Of a stretch of DNA of 6,068 bases, positions 1-5,700 are shown in pieces. The notes beneath the pieces are model-generated. The model did not search any database. It saw nothing but the letters and a program-made list of their open reading frames with translations, and was not told where the DNA came from. A program made the position numbers and the translations under genes. How positions within the stretch are numbered: position 1 is the stretch's first letter; the number at the start of each line of letters is the position of its first letter. The stretch comes from CAZEFK01 sp964511405 (GTDB lineage: Bacteria > Pseudomonadota > Alphaproteobacteria > Elsterales > Elsteraceae): contig CAZEFK010000308.1 in the NCBI GenBank assembly GCA_964511405.1, positions 1-6,068 of the forward strand, written 5' to 3'.

Positions 1-258
1 GCAGCCTCGCCGATCACACCACCCAGCCAAAGGTGGGCGCAGAACAGCGCTTACCGTAATCTGCGTGTAGTGCGGGCGAAAGTCGGCATCTCCCAGGAGG
101 AGCTGGCGCACCGTGCCGGGATTGATCGCACCTACGTCAGCGGCATCGAGCGCGGTGTCCGCAACCCGACCGTCCAGGTCCTCTTCGATCTCGCCGACGC
201 GCTTGGCGTTCAGCCGGGCGTCTTGATTGACACAACGCTGGTCGCGACGGACCTTTAG
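1..258 (+). CDS. XRE-family helix-turn-helix regulator (5' end outside window)
   Basis: A small DNA-binding protein of the XRE/Cro-C1 type; such proteins repress promoters of phages, mobile elements or toxin-antitoxin pairs. The frame is open from base 1 to a TAG at 256-258, giving 85 visible residues. The HTH_3-like domain covers about residues 17-72, with helix 2 around SQEELAHRAGI (31-41) and the recognition helix around TYVSGIE (44-50), followed by the typical RGVRNPT turn and FDLADALGV helix. A GTG at 70 could start a 62-residue protein, but it would cut off the first helix (YRNLRVVRAKVG). No ATG, GTG or TTG lies between base 1 and 70 in this frame, so the true start is most likely left of the window. 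It is convergent with the integrase, 42 bases away. From position it probably belongs to the mobile element, perhaps controlling its genes; the target is unknown. The family is certain, the role is not. Confidence 0.85.
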   Translation, partial: AASPITPPSQRWAQNSAYRNLRVVRAKVGISQEELAHRAGIDRTYVSGIERGVRNPTVQVLFDLADALGVQPGVLIDTTLVATDL

Positions 259-264
259 CTGCCA

Positions 265-278
265 GGCGATCCGTCGCC
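265..278. repeat. Short inverted repeat between the convergent XRE and integrase genes
   Basis: GGCGA and TCGCC flank a four-base loop (TCCG), giving a perfect 5-bp stem in the 42-base gap between the two convergent stop codons. The position suits a bidirectional transcription stop, but there is no T-run on either strand, so a rho-independent terminator is not supported. It may be chance in GC-rich DNA. Confidence 0.25.
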
Positions 279-300
279 GGCCGCCTATATGGGACTGAAG

Positions 301-1338
301 CTATCCCAAGCGTCGCGCAAGCTCTGCCGCGTCCGCGTGGTAGTATCTTGCGAGCATCGACAGCGTCTTGTGACCGGTAACGCGCATCAGTTCGAGCGGA
401 TTTGTATAAACACTTGCCAGCCGAGACGTCGCCTCATGCCGCAGATCGTGAAACGTGAGATTCTCGATTTCGGCTCGTTTGACGGCTCGCAGGAAGGCCA
501 TCTTCAGCGTATTTTGGTCAACTGGAAACAACCTCTGTTCTCTCAGCTGATGTGGGAGCGTCCGGATCGCTTCGATTGCAGCGGTCGACAGGGGAATCTT
601 CCGAATCTCGCCGTTCTTTGATCCGCTTCCCGAAAGGCCGCGGATCACCGCCGTTCGATTGACCAGGTCGACGTCAGCCCATCGCAGCGAGCATAGCTCG
701 CCTTGCCGGGCGGCCGTCTCGATAGCCAGCCGCATCAAGGGTCGCAGGTATGCGCCGTGCAGCTCTGCGCCAAGCTGCTCCCACAAGCGCTCTTCCTCGT
801 CAGCCGACAGCCGACGCTCGCGCCGTCGATCGGCATTGGCCGGCCGCTTCACGGCCATTGCGGCCGCAACGTTTTCGGCGACGTTGATGCCCCATTCCGA
901 TCGCGCGTGATTGATGACCGCCGAGATCAGGTTCAGCCGCTTAACGACAGTCGATTTCGACATGCCTGCAGCAAGTTGCCTATCCCGGAAGCCGGCAACG
1001 TCGCGGCTGCCGAGCGCGGCCATCTTGATCAGCGCGACCGGATCCCGTCGGACGACCCGTACTTCAAGGGCGCGGCTTGCCGCCTTGGTTGGGGCGACCT
1101 CTTTAAGGTACCGATCGAGCACGTCCCCGAGCGTGTTGCGCTCCGCCTCGCTGCGATCGACGAAGACGCCGCGGGACATCGCGGCCTCGACCTCGGTCGC
1201 CCAGCGCTGGGCGTCGGTCTTGCGCTCGAACGTCTTGGACTGCGGCGGGTAGCCGCGCCGCCGCACCTTGGCCTGCCAGCCGATCAGACCGCCTTCGCGG
1301 TTCCGACGCTCTGCAATTGTGGCCATCGCCGTGCCCAT
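301..1338 (-). CDS. int: Tyrosine recombinase / integrase of an integrative element
   Basis: A site-specific recombinase that would insert and excise the element by breaking and rejoining DNA through a tyrosine-DNA link. The 345 residues match the usual phage-integrase length. The N-terminal part (about 5-57, with WQAKVRRRGYPPQSKTF) resembles the arm-binding/AP2-like domain; a core-binding helical domain spans about 68-155; the catalytic domain about 175-345. All expected active-site residues are visible: R211 (ARQGELCSLRW), K241 (GSKNGEIRKIPL), H297 and R300 (HDLRHEATSR), H323 (GHKTLSM) and the nucleophile Y332 (RYYH; Y333 is next to it). It therefore looks intact. The start could be the ATG at 1338 or a second ATG at 1326 (MATIAERR), which resembles related starts better; neither has a clear ribosome binding site. 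It starts 57 bases from the tRNA-Glu 3' end and points away from it, a classic arrangement for tRNA-targeting elements. GC content is lower than in the genes to the right, consistent with transfer. Confidence 0.95.
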   Translation of the reverse strand: MGTAMATIAERRNREGGLIGWQAKVRRRGYPPQSKTFERKTDAQRWATEVEAAMSRGVFVDRSEAERNTLGDVLDRYLKEVAPTKAASRALEVRVVRRDPVALIKMAALGSRDVAGFRDRQLAAGMSKSTVVKRLNLISAVINHARSEWGINVAENVAAAMAVKRPANADRRRERRLSADEEERLWEQLGAELHGAYLRPLMRLAIETAARQGELCSLRWADVDLVNRTAVIRGLSGSGSKNGEIRKIPLSTAAIEAIRTLPHQLREQRLFPVDQNTLKMAFLRAVKRAEIENLTFHDLRHEATSRLASVYTNPLELMRVTGHKTLSMLARYYHADAAELARRLG

Positions 1339-1361
1339 CCCCGCCCGAGTCAGAGGGCGAG

Positions 1362-1385
1362 TGTCCCAGATTTGTCCCGCAAATC
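1362..1385. repeat. Direct and inverted repeats between integrase and tRNA-Glu, candidate recombinase arm sites
   Basis: TGTCCC occurs at 1362-1367 and again at 1373-1378, an 11-base period that puts both copies on nearly the same face of the helix. The second copy lies inside an inverted repeat, GATTTG-TCCCG-CAAATC (1369-1385). Short direct repeats beside an attachment site, just upstream of the integrase, are typical of arm-type integrase binding sites; assignment here is inference. The inverted repeat could also form a weak hairpin in RNA leaving the tRNA gene, but no U-run follows it. Confidence 0.45.
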
Positions 1386-1394
1386 AACGGATAA

Positions 1395-1438
1395 TGGCGT
1401 CCCCAAGGGGATTCGAACCCCTGTTACCTGCGTGAAAG
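1395..1438. other. Probable attachment site (attL or attR) in the tRNA-Glu 3' half
   Basis: The tRNA 3' half, from the anticodon loop to the encoded CCA, directly borders the integrase-bearing segment. Integrases of this class usually recombine within a tRNA 3' half, with the element carrying a copy that restores the gene. The exact core cannot be set because the second copy would lie left of the window. A stem mismatch (see tRNA entry) hints that the crossover is in or near the anticodon loop at 1432-1438. Confidence 0.55.
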
Positions 1439-1470
1439 GCGGGTGTCCTAGGCCTCTAGACGATGGGGAC
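1395..1470 (-). tRNA. tRNA-Glu, anticodon UUC, with encoded CCA
   Basis: The gene reads leftward from 1470, and all cloverleaf parts are visible. The acceptor stem is GTCCCCA with TGGGGAC, 7 bp perfect. The D arm contains GTCTAGAGGCCTAGGAC. The anticodon loop CTTTCAC (1432-1438) has anticodon TTC at 1434-1436, decoding GAA/GAG. The T arm is AGGGG-TTCGAAT-CCCCT. Discriminator G is at 1398 and the CCA at 1395-1397 is encoded. It closely resembles E. coli tRNA-Glu as I recall it. One oddity stands out: the anticodon stem CCCGC/GCAGG has a C-A mismatch at 29-41 (bases 1441 and 1429), where a Watson-Crick pair is normal. The tRNA charges glutamate for translation and, in alphaproteobacteria, also for 5-aminolevulinate only in lineages using the C5 route, which cannot be judged here. 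Confidence 0.97.
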
Positions 1471-1484
1471 GAGGCGTGGCGGGT

Positions 1485-1513
1485 GTGATAGCGGCCGGGG
1501 CCGGAAAGGTCAA
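1485..1513 (-). promoter_or_regulatory. sigma70-type promoter for tRNA-Glu
   Basis: On the - strand TTGACC (1508-1513, 5 of 6 matches to the -35 consensus) is followed by exactly 17 bases and then TATCAC (1485-1490, 4 of 6 matches to the -10). A start 7-8 bases further would lie near 1477, giving a leader of about 7 bases before the mature tRNA end at 1470. It begins only 7 bases after the recJ stop codon, so the tRNA appears to be transcribed independently of the operon. The same promoter points toward the integrase gene. Confidence 0.7.
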
Positions 1514-1520
1514 CCGCGGC

Positions 1521-3341
1521 TCACACCGCCGCGGCGACGTCGTCGATCACCAGCTGGCAGCCCTCGCGGCCCTGCCAGCTGTCCAGGCGCAGGTGGCCGG
1601 CCACATGCAGGGCGGCGCTGCCGGCGGCAAGCAGGGCGCGGCCCACCGGCTCCTCGACGCAGCGGAAGGCGATCGACTTCAGCCGGCCCAGGCCGTTGCC
1701 GCCCGACAGGATGGCGCGCACATGAGCGTTGCCGACCACGTCGGCGCGCACCACCCGTACCCCGGCCAGGGCGAAGCGCGGCTCGGGGTTGCCGCTGCCG
1801 AACGGCGCCAGGCGGCCCACCTGGGCCAGCAGCTCGGGCGTGGCGCCGGTGGGCTCGACCAGGCCGTCGATCGACAGCCGCGGCACCGGCCGGCCGGCGT
1901 CGCCGGGCAGCGCCAGGCGCTCGGCAAGGAACGCCTGCACCTCGGCCAGCCGCCCGGCCTCGGCGGTGAAGCCGGCCGCCATCGCGTGGCCGCCGCCGTT
2001 CACCAGCAGCCCGGCCTGGCGCGCCGCCAGCACCGCGTCGCCGATCGACACACCACCGACCGAGCGCGCCGAGGCCTTGGCGACGCCGTCGACCACCGCG
2101 GCCACCACCGCCGGGCGGTGATAGCGCTCCTTGAGGCGCGCGGCGACGATGCCGACCACGCCGGGATGCCAGTCGGCGCCGGCGGCGAACACCAGGGCGT
2201 CGCACAGGCCGCCCGGCGCCGCCGCCACCTGCGCCATCGCTTCGTCCAGCACCTGCGCCTCGATGGCCCGGCGCTCCTGGTTGAGCTGGTCCAGCTTGGC
2301 GGCGATGGCCCGCGCCTCGGCCGGGTCGTCGGTGGCCAGCAGCCGGGTGCCCAGCCCCGCCTCGCCCACCCGGCCGCCGGCATTGACCCGGGGTCCCAGC
2401 ACATAGCCCAGGTGAAAGGCGTCGGGCCGCTCGTCCAGCCCGGCCACGTCGGCCAGGGCGGCGATGCCGGCGTTGCGCCGCTGCGCCAGCACCTTCAGCC
2501 CCTGTGCCACCAGCGCCCGGTTGACGCCGGTCAGCGGCACCACGTCGGCCACCGTGCCCAGCGCCACCAGGTCCAGCAGGCCCATCAGGTCGGGCTCGGG
2601 CCGGCCGGCGCCGAAGGCGCCGCGCCGGCGCAGCTCGCGGCACAGCGCGACGGCCAGCAGGAAGGCCACGCCGACCGCCGCCATCTGGCGGTGCGGGCTG
2701 GCCTCGTCGAAGCGGTTGGGATTGACCACCGCGCGGGCCGGCGGCAGCGCCGGCTCGCCCACATGGTGGTCGCACACGATCACGTCCAGCCCCAGCGCCT
2801 GGGCCTCGGCCAGCGGCGCATGGGCGGTGGCGCCGCAGTCGACCGTCACCACCACGGCCACGCCTTCGGCAGCCAGCCGGCGCAGCGCCGGCCCGTTGGG
2901 GCCGTAGCCCTCGGCCAGCCGGTCCGGGATATAGGCGCGCAGGGCCACGCCCAGGCCGCGGAACAGGCGGATCAGCAGGGCGGCGCTGGTGGCGCCGTCG
3001 ACGTCGTAGTCGCCGAACACCGCCACCGCCTCGCCCCGCTCGACGGCGTCGGCCAGGCGCGCCGCGGCCAGGTCCATGTCGCGCAGGTGCGACGGGTCGG
3101 GCAGTTGGCGGCGCAGGCTGGGGGCCAGGAAGTCGTCGGCGTCGTCCAGGCCGACGCCGCGCGCCGCCAGCAGCCGCCCGACCAGCTCGGGCAGGCCCAG
3201 GCGCTGGGCCAGGGCCAGGCCGACGCGGCTGTCGGCGTGGCGCGCCACCCAGCGGCGGCCGCTGGCCGACAGCTCGATGCCCAGGAACGCCGGGGCCGCC
3301 GCCGGCGGCTCGTCCACCGGCGCGGCCAGCACCGCCAGCAC
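1521..3341 (-). CDS. recJ: Single-stranded-DNA-specific exonuclease RecJ
   Basis: A 5'-to-3' exonuclease on single-stranded DNA, acting in RecFOR recombination, mismatch repair and base excision repair; Mn2+/Mg2+-dependent, cytoplasmic. The protein has 606 residues, normal for RecJ. The DHH phosphoesterase motifs are all present: DYDVDGATS (111-119), VDCG (167-170), DHH (191-193) and GTVADVVPL with D266 in the N-terminal domain. GPRVNAGGRVG (316-326), SARSVGGVSIGDA (424-436) and GGGHAMAAGF (449-458) mark the DHHA1 half. The C-terminal OB-like part has PFGSGNPEPRF (513-523). The start is GTG at 3341, preceded 7 bases upstream by AAGG, which overlaps the glpX TAA stop; GTG codons 4 and 9 are alternatives. 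recJ is the last protein gene of the hom-glpX-recJ run, 9 bases after glpX, and is probably translationally coupled to it. No convincing terminator follows it. Confidence 0.96.
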   Translation of the reverse strand: MLAVLAAPVDEPPAAAPAFLGIELSASGRRWVARHADSRVGLALAQRLGLPELVGRLLAARGVGLDDADDFLAPSLRRQLPDPSHLRDMDLAAARLADAVERGEAVAVFGDYDVDGATSAALLIRLFRGLGVALRAYIPDRLAEGYGPNGPALRRLAAEGVAVVVTVDCGATAHAPLAEAQALGLDVIVCDHHVGEPALPPARAVVNPNRFDEASPHRQMAAVGVAFLLAVALCRELRRRGAFGAGRPEPDLMGLLDLVALGTVADVVPLTGVNRALVAQGLKVLAQRRNAGIAALADVAGLDERPDAFHLGYVLGPRVNAGGRVGEAGLGTRLLATDDPAEARAIAAKLDQLNQERRAIEAQVLDEAMAQVAAAPGGLCDALVFAAGADWHPGVVGIVAARLKERYHRPAVVAAVVDGVAKASARSVGGVSIGDAVLAARQAGLLVNGGGHAMAAGFTAEAGRLAEVQAFLAERLALPGDAGRPVPRLSIDGLVEPTGATPELLAQVGRLAPFGSGNPEPRFALAGVRVVRADVVGNAHVRAILSGGNGLGRLKSIAFRCVEEPVGRALLAAGSAALHVAGHLRLDSWQGREGCQLVIDDVAAAV

Positions 3342-3353
3342 GGGCGGGCCTTA
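3342..3353 (-). promoter_or_regulatory. Ribosome binding site of recJ overlapping the glpX stop codon
   Basis: AAGG (3349-3352) lies 7 bases before the recJ GTG and takes its first two bases from the glpX TAA. It is the only Shine-Dalgarno-like sequence near and supports the GTG at 3341 as the start. The layout suggests that ribosomes ending glpX restart on recJ. Confidence 0.5.
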
Positions 3354-4308
3354 GCGGCCCGAGTCGATCGGCTTGCGCTCGAAGTCGTGGCGCGCCTCGA
3401 CGAAGCGCACCGTGCCGGTCAGCGAGCGCATGACCATGGAGTGGGTGGTGCCGTGGCGGCCGAAGCGGCGCACGCCGCGCAGCATGGTGCCGTCGGTGAC
3501 GCCGGTGGCCGCGAACATCACGTCACCCTTGGCCAGCTCGTGCAGCCCGTACTTGGCGTTCAGGTCCTTGATGCCGATGCGGTGGGCGCGGCCGCGCTCG
3601 TCATCGTTGCGGAACACCAGGCGGCCCTGCATCTGGCCGCCGATGCAGCGCAGCGCCGCGGCCGCCAGCACGCCCTCGGGCGCGCCGCCGATGCCCATGT
3701 ACATGTCGACGCCGGCGTCGGGCTGGGCGGTGGCGATCACGCCCGACACGTCGCCGNNNNNNNNNNGCCTCGCGCACCTTGGCGATCAGCTCGGCGTGGC
3801 GCGGCCGGTCCAGGATGCACACCACCAGATCCTCGACCGCCATCTTCTTGGCCTTGGCCAGCGACTTCAGGTTCTCGACCGGCGCTGCGTCCAGGTCGAC
3901 CACGGCGTCGGGCAGGCCGCCGCCGACCGCGATCTTGTCCATGTAGACGTCCGGCGCGTTCAGGAACCCGCCCTCCGATGCCATGGCGATCACCGCCAGC
4001 GCGTTCTGGCCGCCCTTGGCGGTGATGGTGGTGCCCTCCAGCGGGTCGAGCGCGATGTCGATCTTGGGGCCGCTGCCGGCCCCGACCTTCTCGCCGATAT
4101 AGAGCATCGGCGCCTCGTCGCGCTCGCCCTCGCCGATCACCACGGTGCCGTCGATCGCCAGCCCGTTCAGCGCCCGCCGCATCGCGTCGACCGCGGCCTG
4201 GTCGGCCTCCTTCTCGTTGCCTCGCCCCATCAGCCGCGACGCCGCCAGGGCCGCCGCCTCGGTCACGCGCACGGCTTCCAGCGCCAGATTGCGATCCATC
4301 GACACCAT
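3351..4308 (-). CDS. glpX: Class II fructose-1,6-bisphosphatase GlpX (interrupted by an assembly gap)
   Basis: Hydrolyses fructose 1,6-bisphosphate to fructose 6-phosphate, the committed step of gluconeogenesis; metal-dependent, cytoplasmic. Before the gap the sequence shows VTEAAALAASRLMGRG (15-30), DGTVVIGEGERDEAPMLYIGEKVG (53-76) and DIALDPLEGT (84-93). D36, the GEGE glutamates (60, 62), D88 and E91 fit the metal and substrate ligands known in E. coli GlpX. After the gap GIGGAPEGVLAAA carries the expected last glutamate, followed by FAATGVTDG and a normal C-terminus. Ten N at 3757-3766 break the gene, and the two halves are out of frame by one if exactly ten bases are assumed. Alignment to the family suggests about 27 bases are missing, which restores the frame, so I call it an intact gene in a flawed assembly, not a pseudogene. 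ATG 4308 is preceded by AAGGGAGG at a 7-base spacing; ATG 4299 (MDRNLALEAV) is an alternative. It sits 24 bases after hom. Confidence 0.95.
3757..3766. other. Assembly gap (10 N) inside glpX
   Basis: Ten undetermined bases fall between codons for KVREA and GDVSGV. In E. coli GlpX, as I recall it, the corresponding stretch holds GVRVFAIPD before GDV. Filling the partial codons on either side needs about 27 bases, so the N-run looks like a placeholder rather than a measured length. Confidence 0.9.
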
Positions 4309-4315
4309 CTCCGTG

Positions 4316-4323
4316 CCTCCCTT
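4316..4323 (-). promoter_or_regulatory. Strong ribosome binding site of glpX
   Basis: AAGGGAGG on the - strand, 7 bases before ATG 4308, sits wholly in the 24-base gap between hom and glpX. It favours ATG 4308 over the internal ATG 4299, although a weaker GGAG at 4309-4312 would also serve the latter. Confidence 0.6.
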
Positions 4324-4332
4324 GGTTCTTTA

Positions 4333-5634
4333 TCAAATACGGTCGATGATACGGATCAGCCGCGGCGGTTCCACGACCGTCGCCAGGCCCGCGATCCGGG
4401 CAACCGCCCGTTCCATGGCGGCTTCCTCGGTCTCGTGCACGGTCAGGACCACGGGCACGATCTCGCCGGGGTCGCGGCCGCGCTGCAGCATGGCCTCGAC
4501 CGAGACCAGCTCGTCGCGCAGGGCCGCCGCGATGTCGGCGATGACCCCCGGCTGGTCGCGCACCATCAGGCGCATGTAGAAGGCGCCGCGCTGCCGCTCG
4601 GTCGGCGCCCGCGGCGCCGCCACCAGGCGGTCGGGTGGCACCCCGAAGGCCGGCAGGCGCTGGCCGCGCGCCAGGTCGACCAGGTCGGCCACCACCGCCG
4701 AGGCGGTCGGCCCGGCGCCAGCCCCCCGCCCCTCATAGACCGACTGCCCGACCGCATCGCCCTCGACGATCACGGCGTTGGTCACGCCGTCGACATAGGC
4801 GATCGGGTTGGCCAGCGGCACCATGCACGGCCGCACCCGCTGCTCCAGCCCGAACGGCCCGATCCGGGCGATGCCCAGCAGCGAGATGCGGTAGCCCAGC
4901 TCGCGGGCATAATCGATGTCGACCGCCGAGACATGGCGGATGCCCTCGACCTTGACGCCGTCGACGTCGATGCGGGTGCCGAAGGCCAGGCTGGCCAGGA
5001 TCGCCAGCTTGTGGGCGGTGTCGATGCCGTCGACGTCGAAGCTGGGATCGGCCTCGGCGTAGCCCAAGGCCTGGGCCTCGGCCAGCACGTCCGCGAACTC
5101 CCGCCCCGACTCGCGCATCTGGGTCAGGATGTAGTTGCAGGTGCCGTTCAGGATCCCGGCGACCCCGGAGATGGCGTTGCCGGCCAGGCCCTCGCGCAGC
5201 GCCTTGATGATCGGGATGCCGCCGGCGACCGCCGCCTCGAAGCTCAACGAGCCGTCGCGCTCGGCCGCGGTCTCGGCCAAGGCCATGCCGTGATGGGCGA
5301 TCAGCGCCTTGTTGGCGGTGACCACGGGCCGGCCGGCGATCAGCGCCGCTTCGACCAGTCGGCGTGCCGGCCCCTCGGCGCCGCCGATGACCTCGACCAG
5401 CACGTCGCAGCGGTCGACCAGGTCGAGCGGATCGTCGCACCACGCGACCCCGTCCAGGGGCACGCCGCGCGCCTTGGCGCGGTCGCGCGCCGACACGGCG
5501 GTCACCACGATCGGGCGGCCGGCGCGCGCCGCGATCAGCGCGCGATGGTCGGCCAGCAGCCGCAGCACCCCGGCGCCGACCGTGCCCAGCCCGGCAATCG
5601 CGACGTGCAGGGCCGAATGGGGCGGCTCCGTCAT
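4333..5634 (-). CDS. hom: Homoserine dehydrogenase with C-terminal ACT domain
   Basis: Reduces aspartate 4-semialdehyde to homoserine with NAD(P)H, the branch point to threonine, methionine and isoleucine; cytoplasmic. The 433 residues match the monofunctional bacterial enzyme. The Rossmann loop GLGTVGAGV is at 15-23, TANKALIA at 106-113, and LNGTCNYILT at 162-171. The catalytic block GYAEADPSFDVDGIDTAHKLAIL (191-213) has E194, D205 and K209, equivalent to E208, D219 and K223 of the yeast enzyme. An ACT domain (about 352-431, FYMRLMVRDQPGVIADIA) fits feedback control, usually by threonine. The ATG at 5634 is chosen because it gives MTEPPHSALHVAIAGLG and has GGGGA 6 bases upstream; a TTG at 5655 would only add LWSWGYP and overlap that site. 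It is the first gene of the close hom-glpX-recJ run and 66 bases downstream of the OmpA-family gene on the same strand. Confidence 0.96.
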   Translation of the reverse strand: MTEPPHSALHVAIAGLGTVGAGVLRLLADHRALIAARAGRPIVVTAVSARDRAKARGVPLDGVAWCDDPLDLVDRCDVLVEVIGGAEGPARRLVEAALIAGRPVVTANKALIAHHGMALAETAAERDGSLSFEAAVAGGIPIIKALREGLAGNAISGVAGILNGTCNYILTQMRESGREFADVLAEAQALGYAEADPSFDVDGIDTAHKLAILASLAFGTRIDVDGVKVEGIRHVSAVDIDYARELGYRISLLGIARIGPFGLEQRVRPCMVPLANPIAYVDGVTNAVIVEGDAVGQSVYEGRGAGAGPTASAVVADLVDLARGQRLPAFGVPPDRLVAAPRAPTERQRGAFYMRLMVRDQPGVIADIAAALRDELVSVEAMLQRGRDPGEIVPVVLTVHETEEAAMERAVARIAGLATVVEPPRLIRIIDRI

Positions 5635-5700
5635 CGGATATCCCCAGCTCCACAATCCATCGTAGGGACCAGCTGATTAAACCACAGGATGCGGGGCGTT
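5635..5700 (-). promoter_or_regulatory. Intergenic leader of hom, possible weak promoter
   Basis: The 66 bases between the OmpA-family stop and hom are more AT-rich than their surroundings. On the - strand they hold TTTAAT (5675-5680), a possible -10 box, but no good -35 lies at 16-18 bases. There is no clear terminator for the upstream gene, only the 6-base palindrome CAGCTG at 5671-5676. hom could have its own promoter here or be co-transcribed; the sequence does not decide. The hom ribosome binding site GGGGA is at 5641-5645. Confidence 0.3.

Larger units (their letters stand above)
1..1438. mobile_element. One end of a tRNA-Glu-integrated element (prophage or genomic island)
   Basis: The stretch from the tRNA-Glu 3' half leftward holds an intact tyrosine integrase next to the tRNA and an XRE regulator, and is lower in GC than the hom-glpX-recJ side. 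A tRNA 3' end followed at once by an integrase gene is the standard signature of an integrative element end. The element continues past the left edge, so its size, cargo and second attachment site cannot be seen. No structural phage gene, conjugation gene or excisionase is visible here, so prophage, integrative conjugative element and genomic island remain open. The right boundary is drawn at the tRNA anticodon loop, but the crossover could lie anywhere from 1395 to 1438. Confidence 0.7.

Noticed and set aside
289..621. A + strand open frame of 110 codons opposite the integrase C-terminus.
   Set aside because: It lies wholly antisense to the integrase catalytic domain and has no recognisable motif or ribosome binding site.
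703..1488. A + strand open frame of 261 codons across the integrase and tRNA.
   Set aside because: It runs antisense to a complete integrase and through a tRNA gene, with no recognisable domain.
1491..1507. GC-rich palindromic stretch after recJ as a terminator.
   Set aside because: The stem is only about 4 bp with no T-run, and it falls in the spacer of the tRNA promoter.
1476..4025. A very long + strand open frame (849 codons) opposite recJ and glpX.
   Set aside because: It is the antisense shadow of high-GC codon use. It is rich in H, Q, R, A and G runs with no domain, reads through the N gap, and the opposite strand has unmistakable RecJ and GlpX motifs.
3351..4308. glpX as a frameshifted pseudogene.
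   Set aside because: The frame change coincides exactly with the 10-N gap, both halves are well conserved, and a gap of about 27 bases restores the frame.
5635..5655. TTG at 5655 as the hom start.
   Set aside because: The added LWSWGYP has no homology feel, and its codons cover the GGGGA ribosome binding site that correctly precedes ATG 5634.
3373..5676. A second long + strand open frame (767 codons) opposite glpX and hom.
   Set aside because: Same reason: low-complexity composition and no family match, while hom and glpX on the - strand carry full catalytic motifs.
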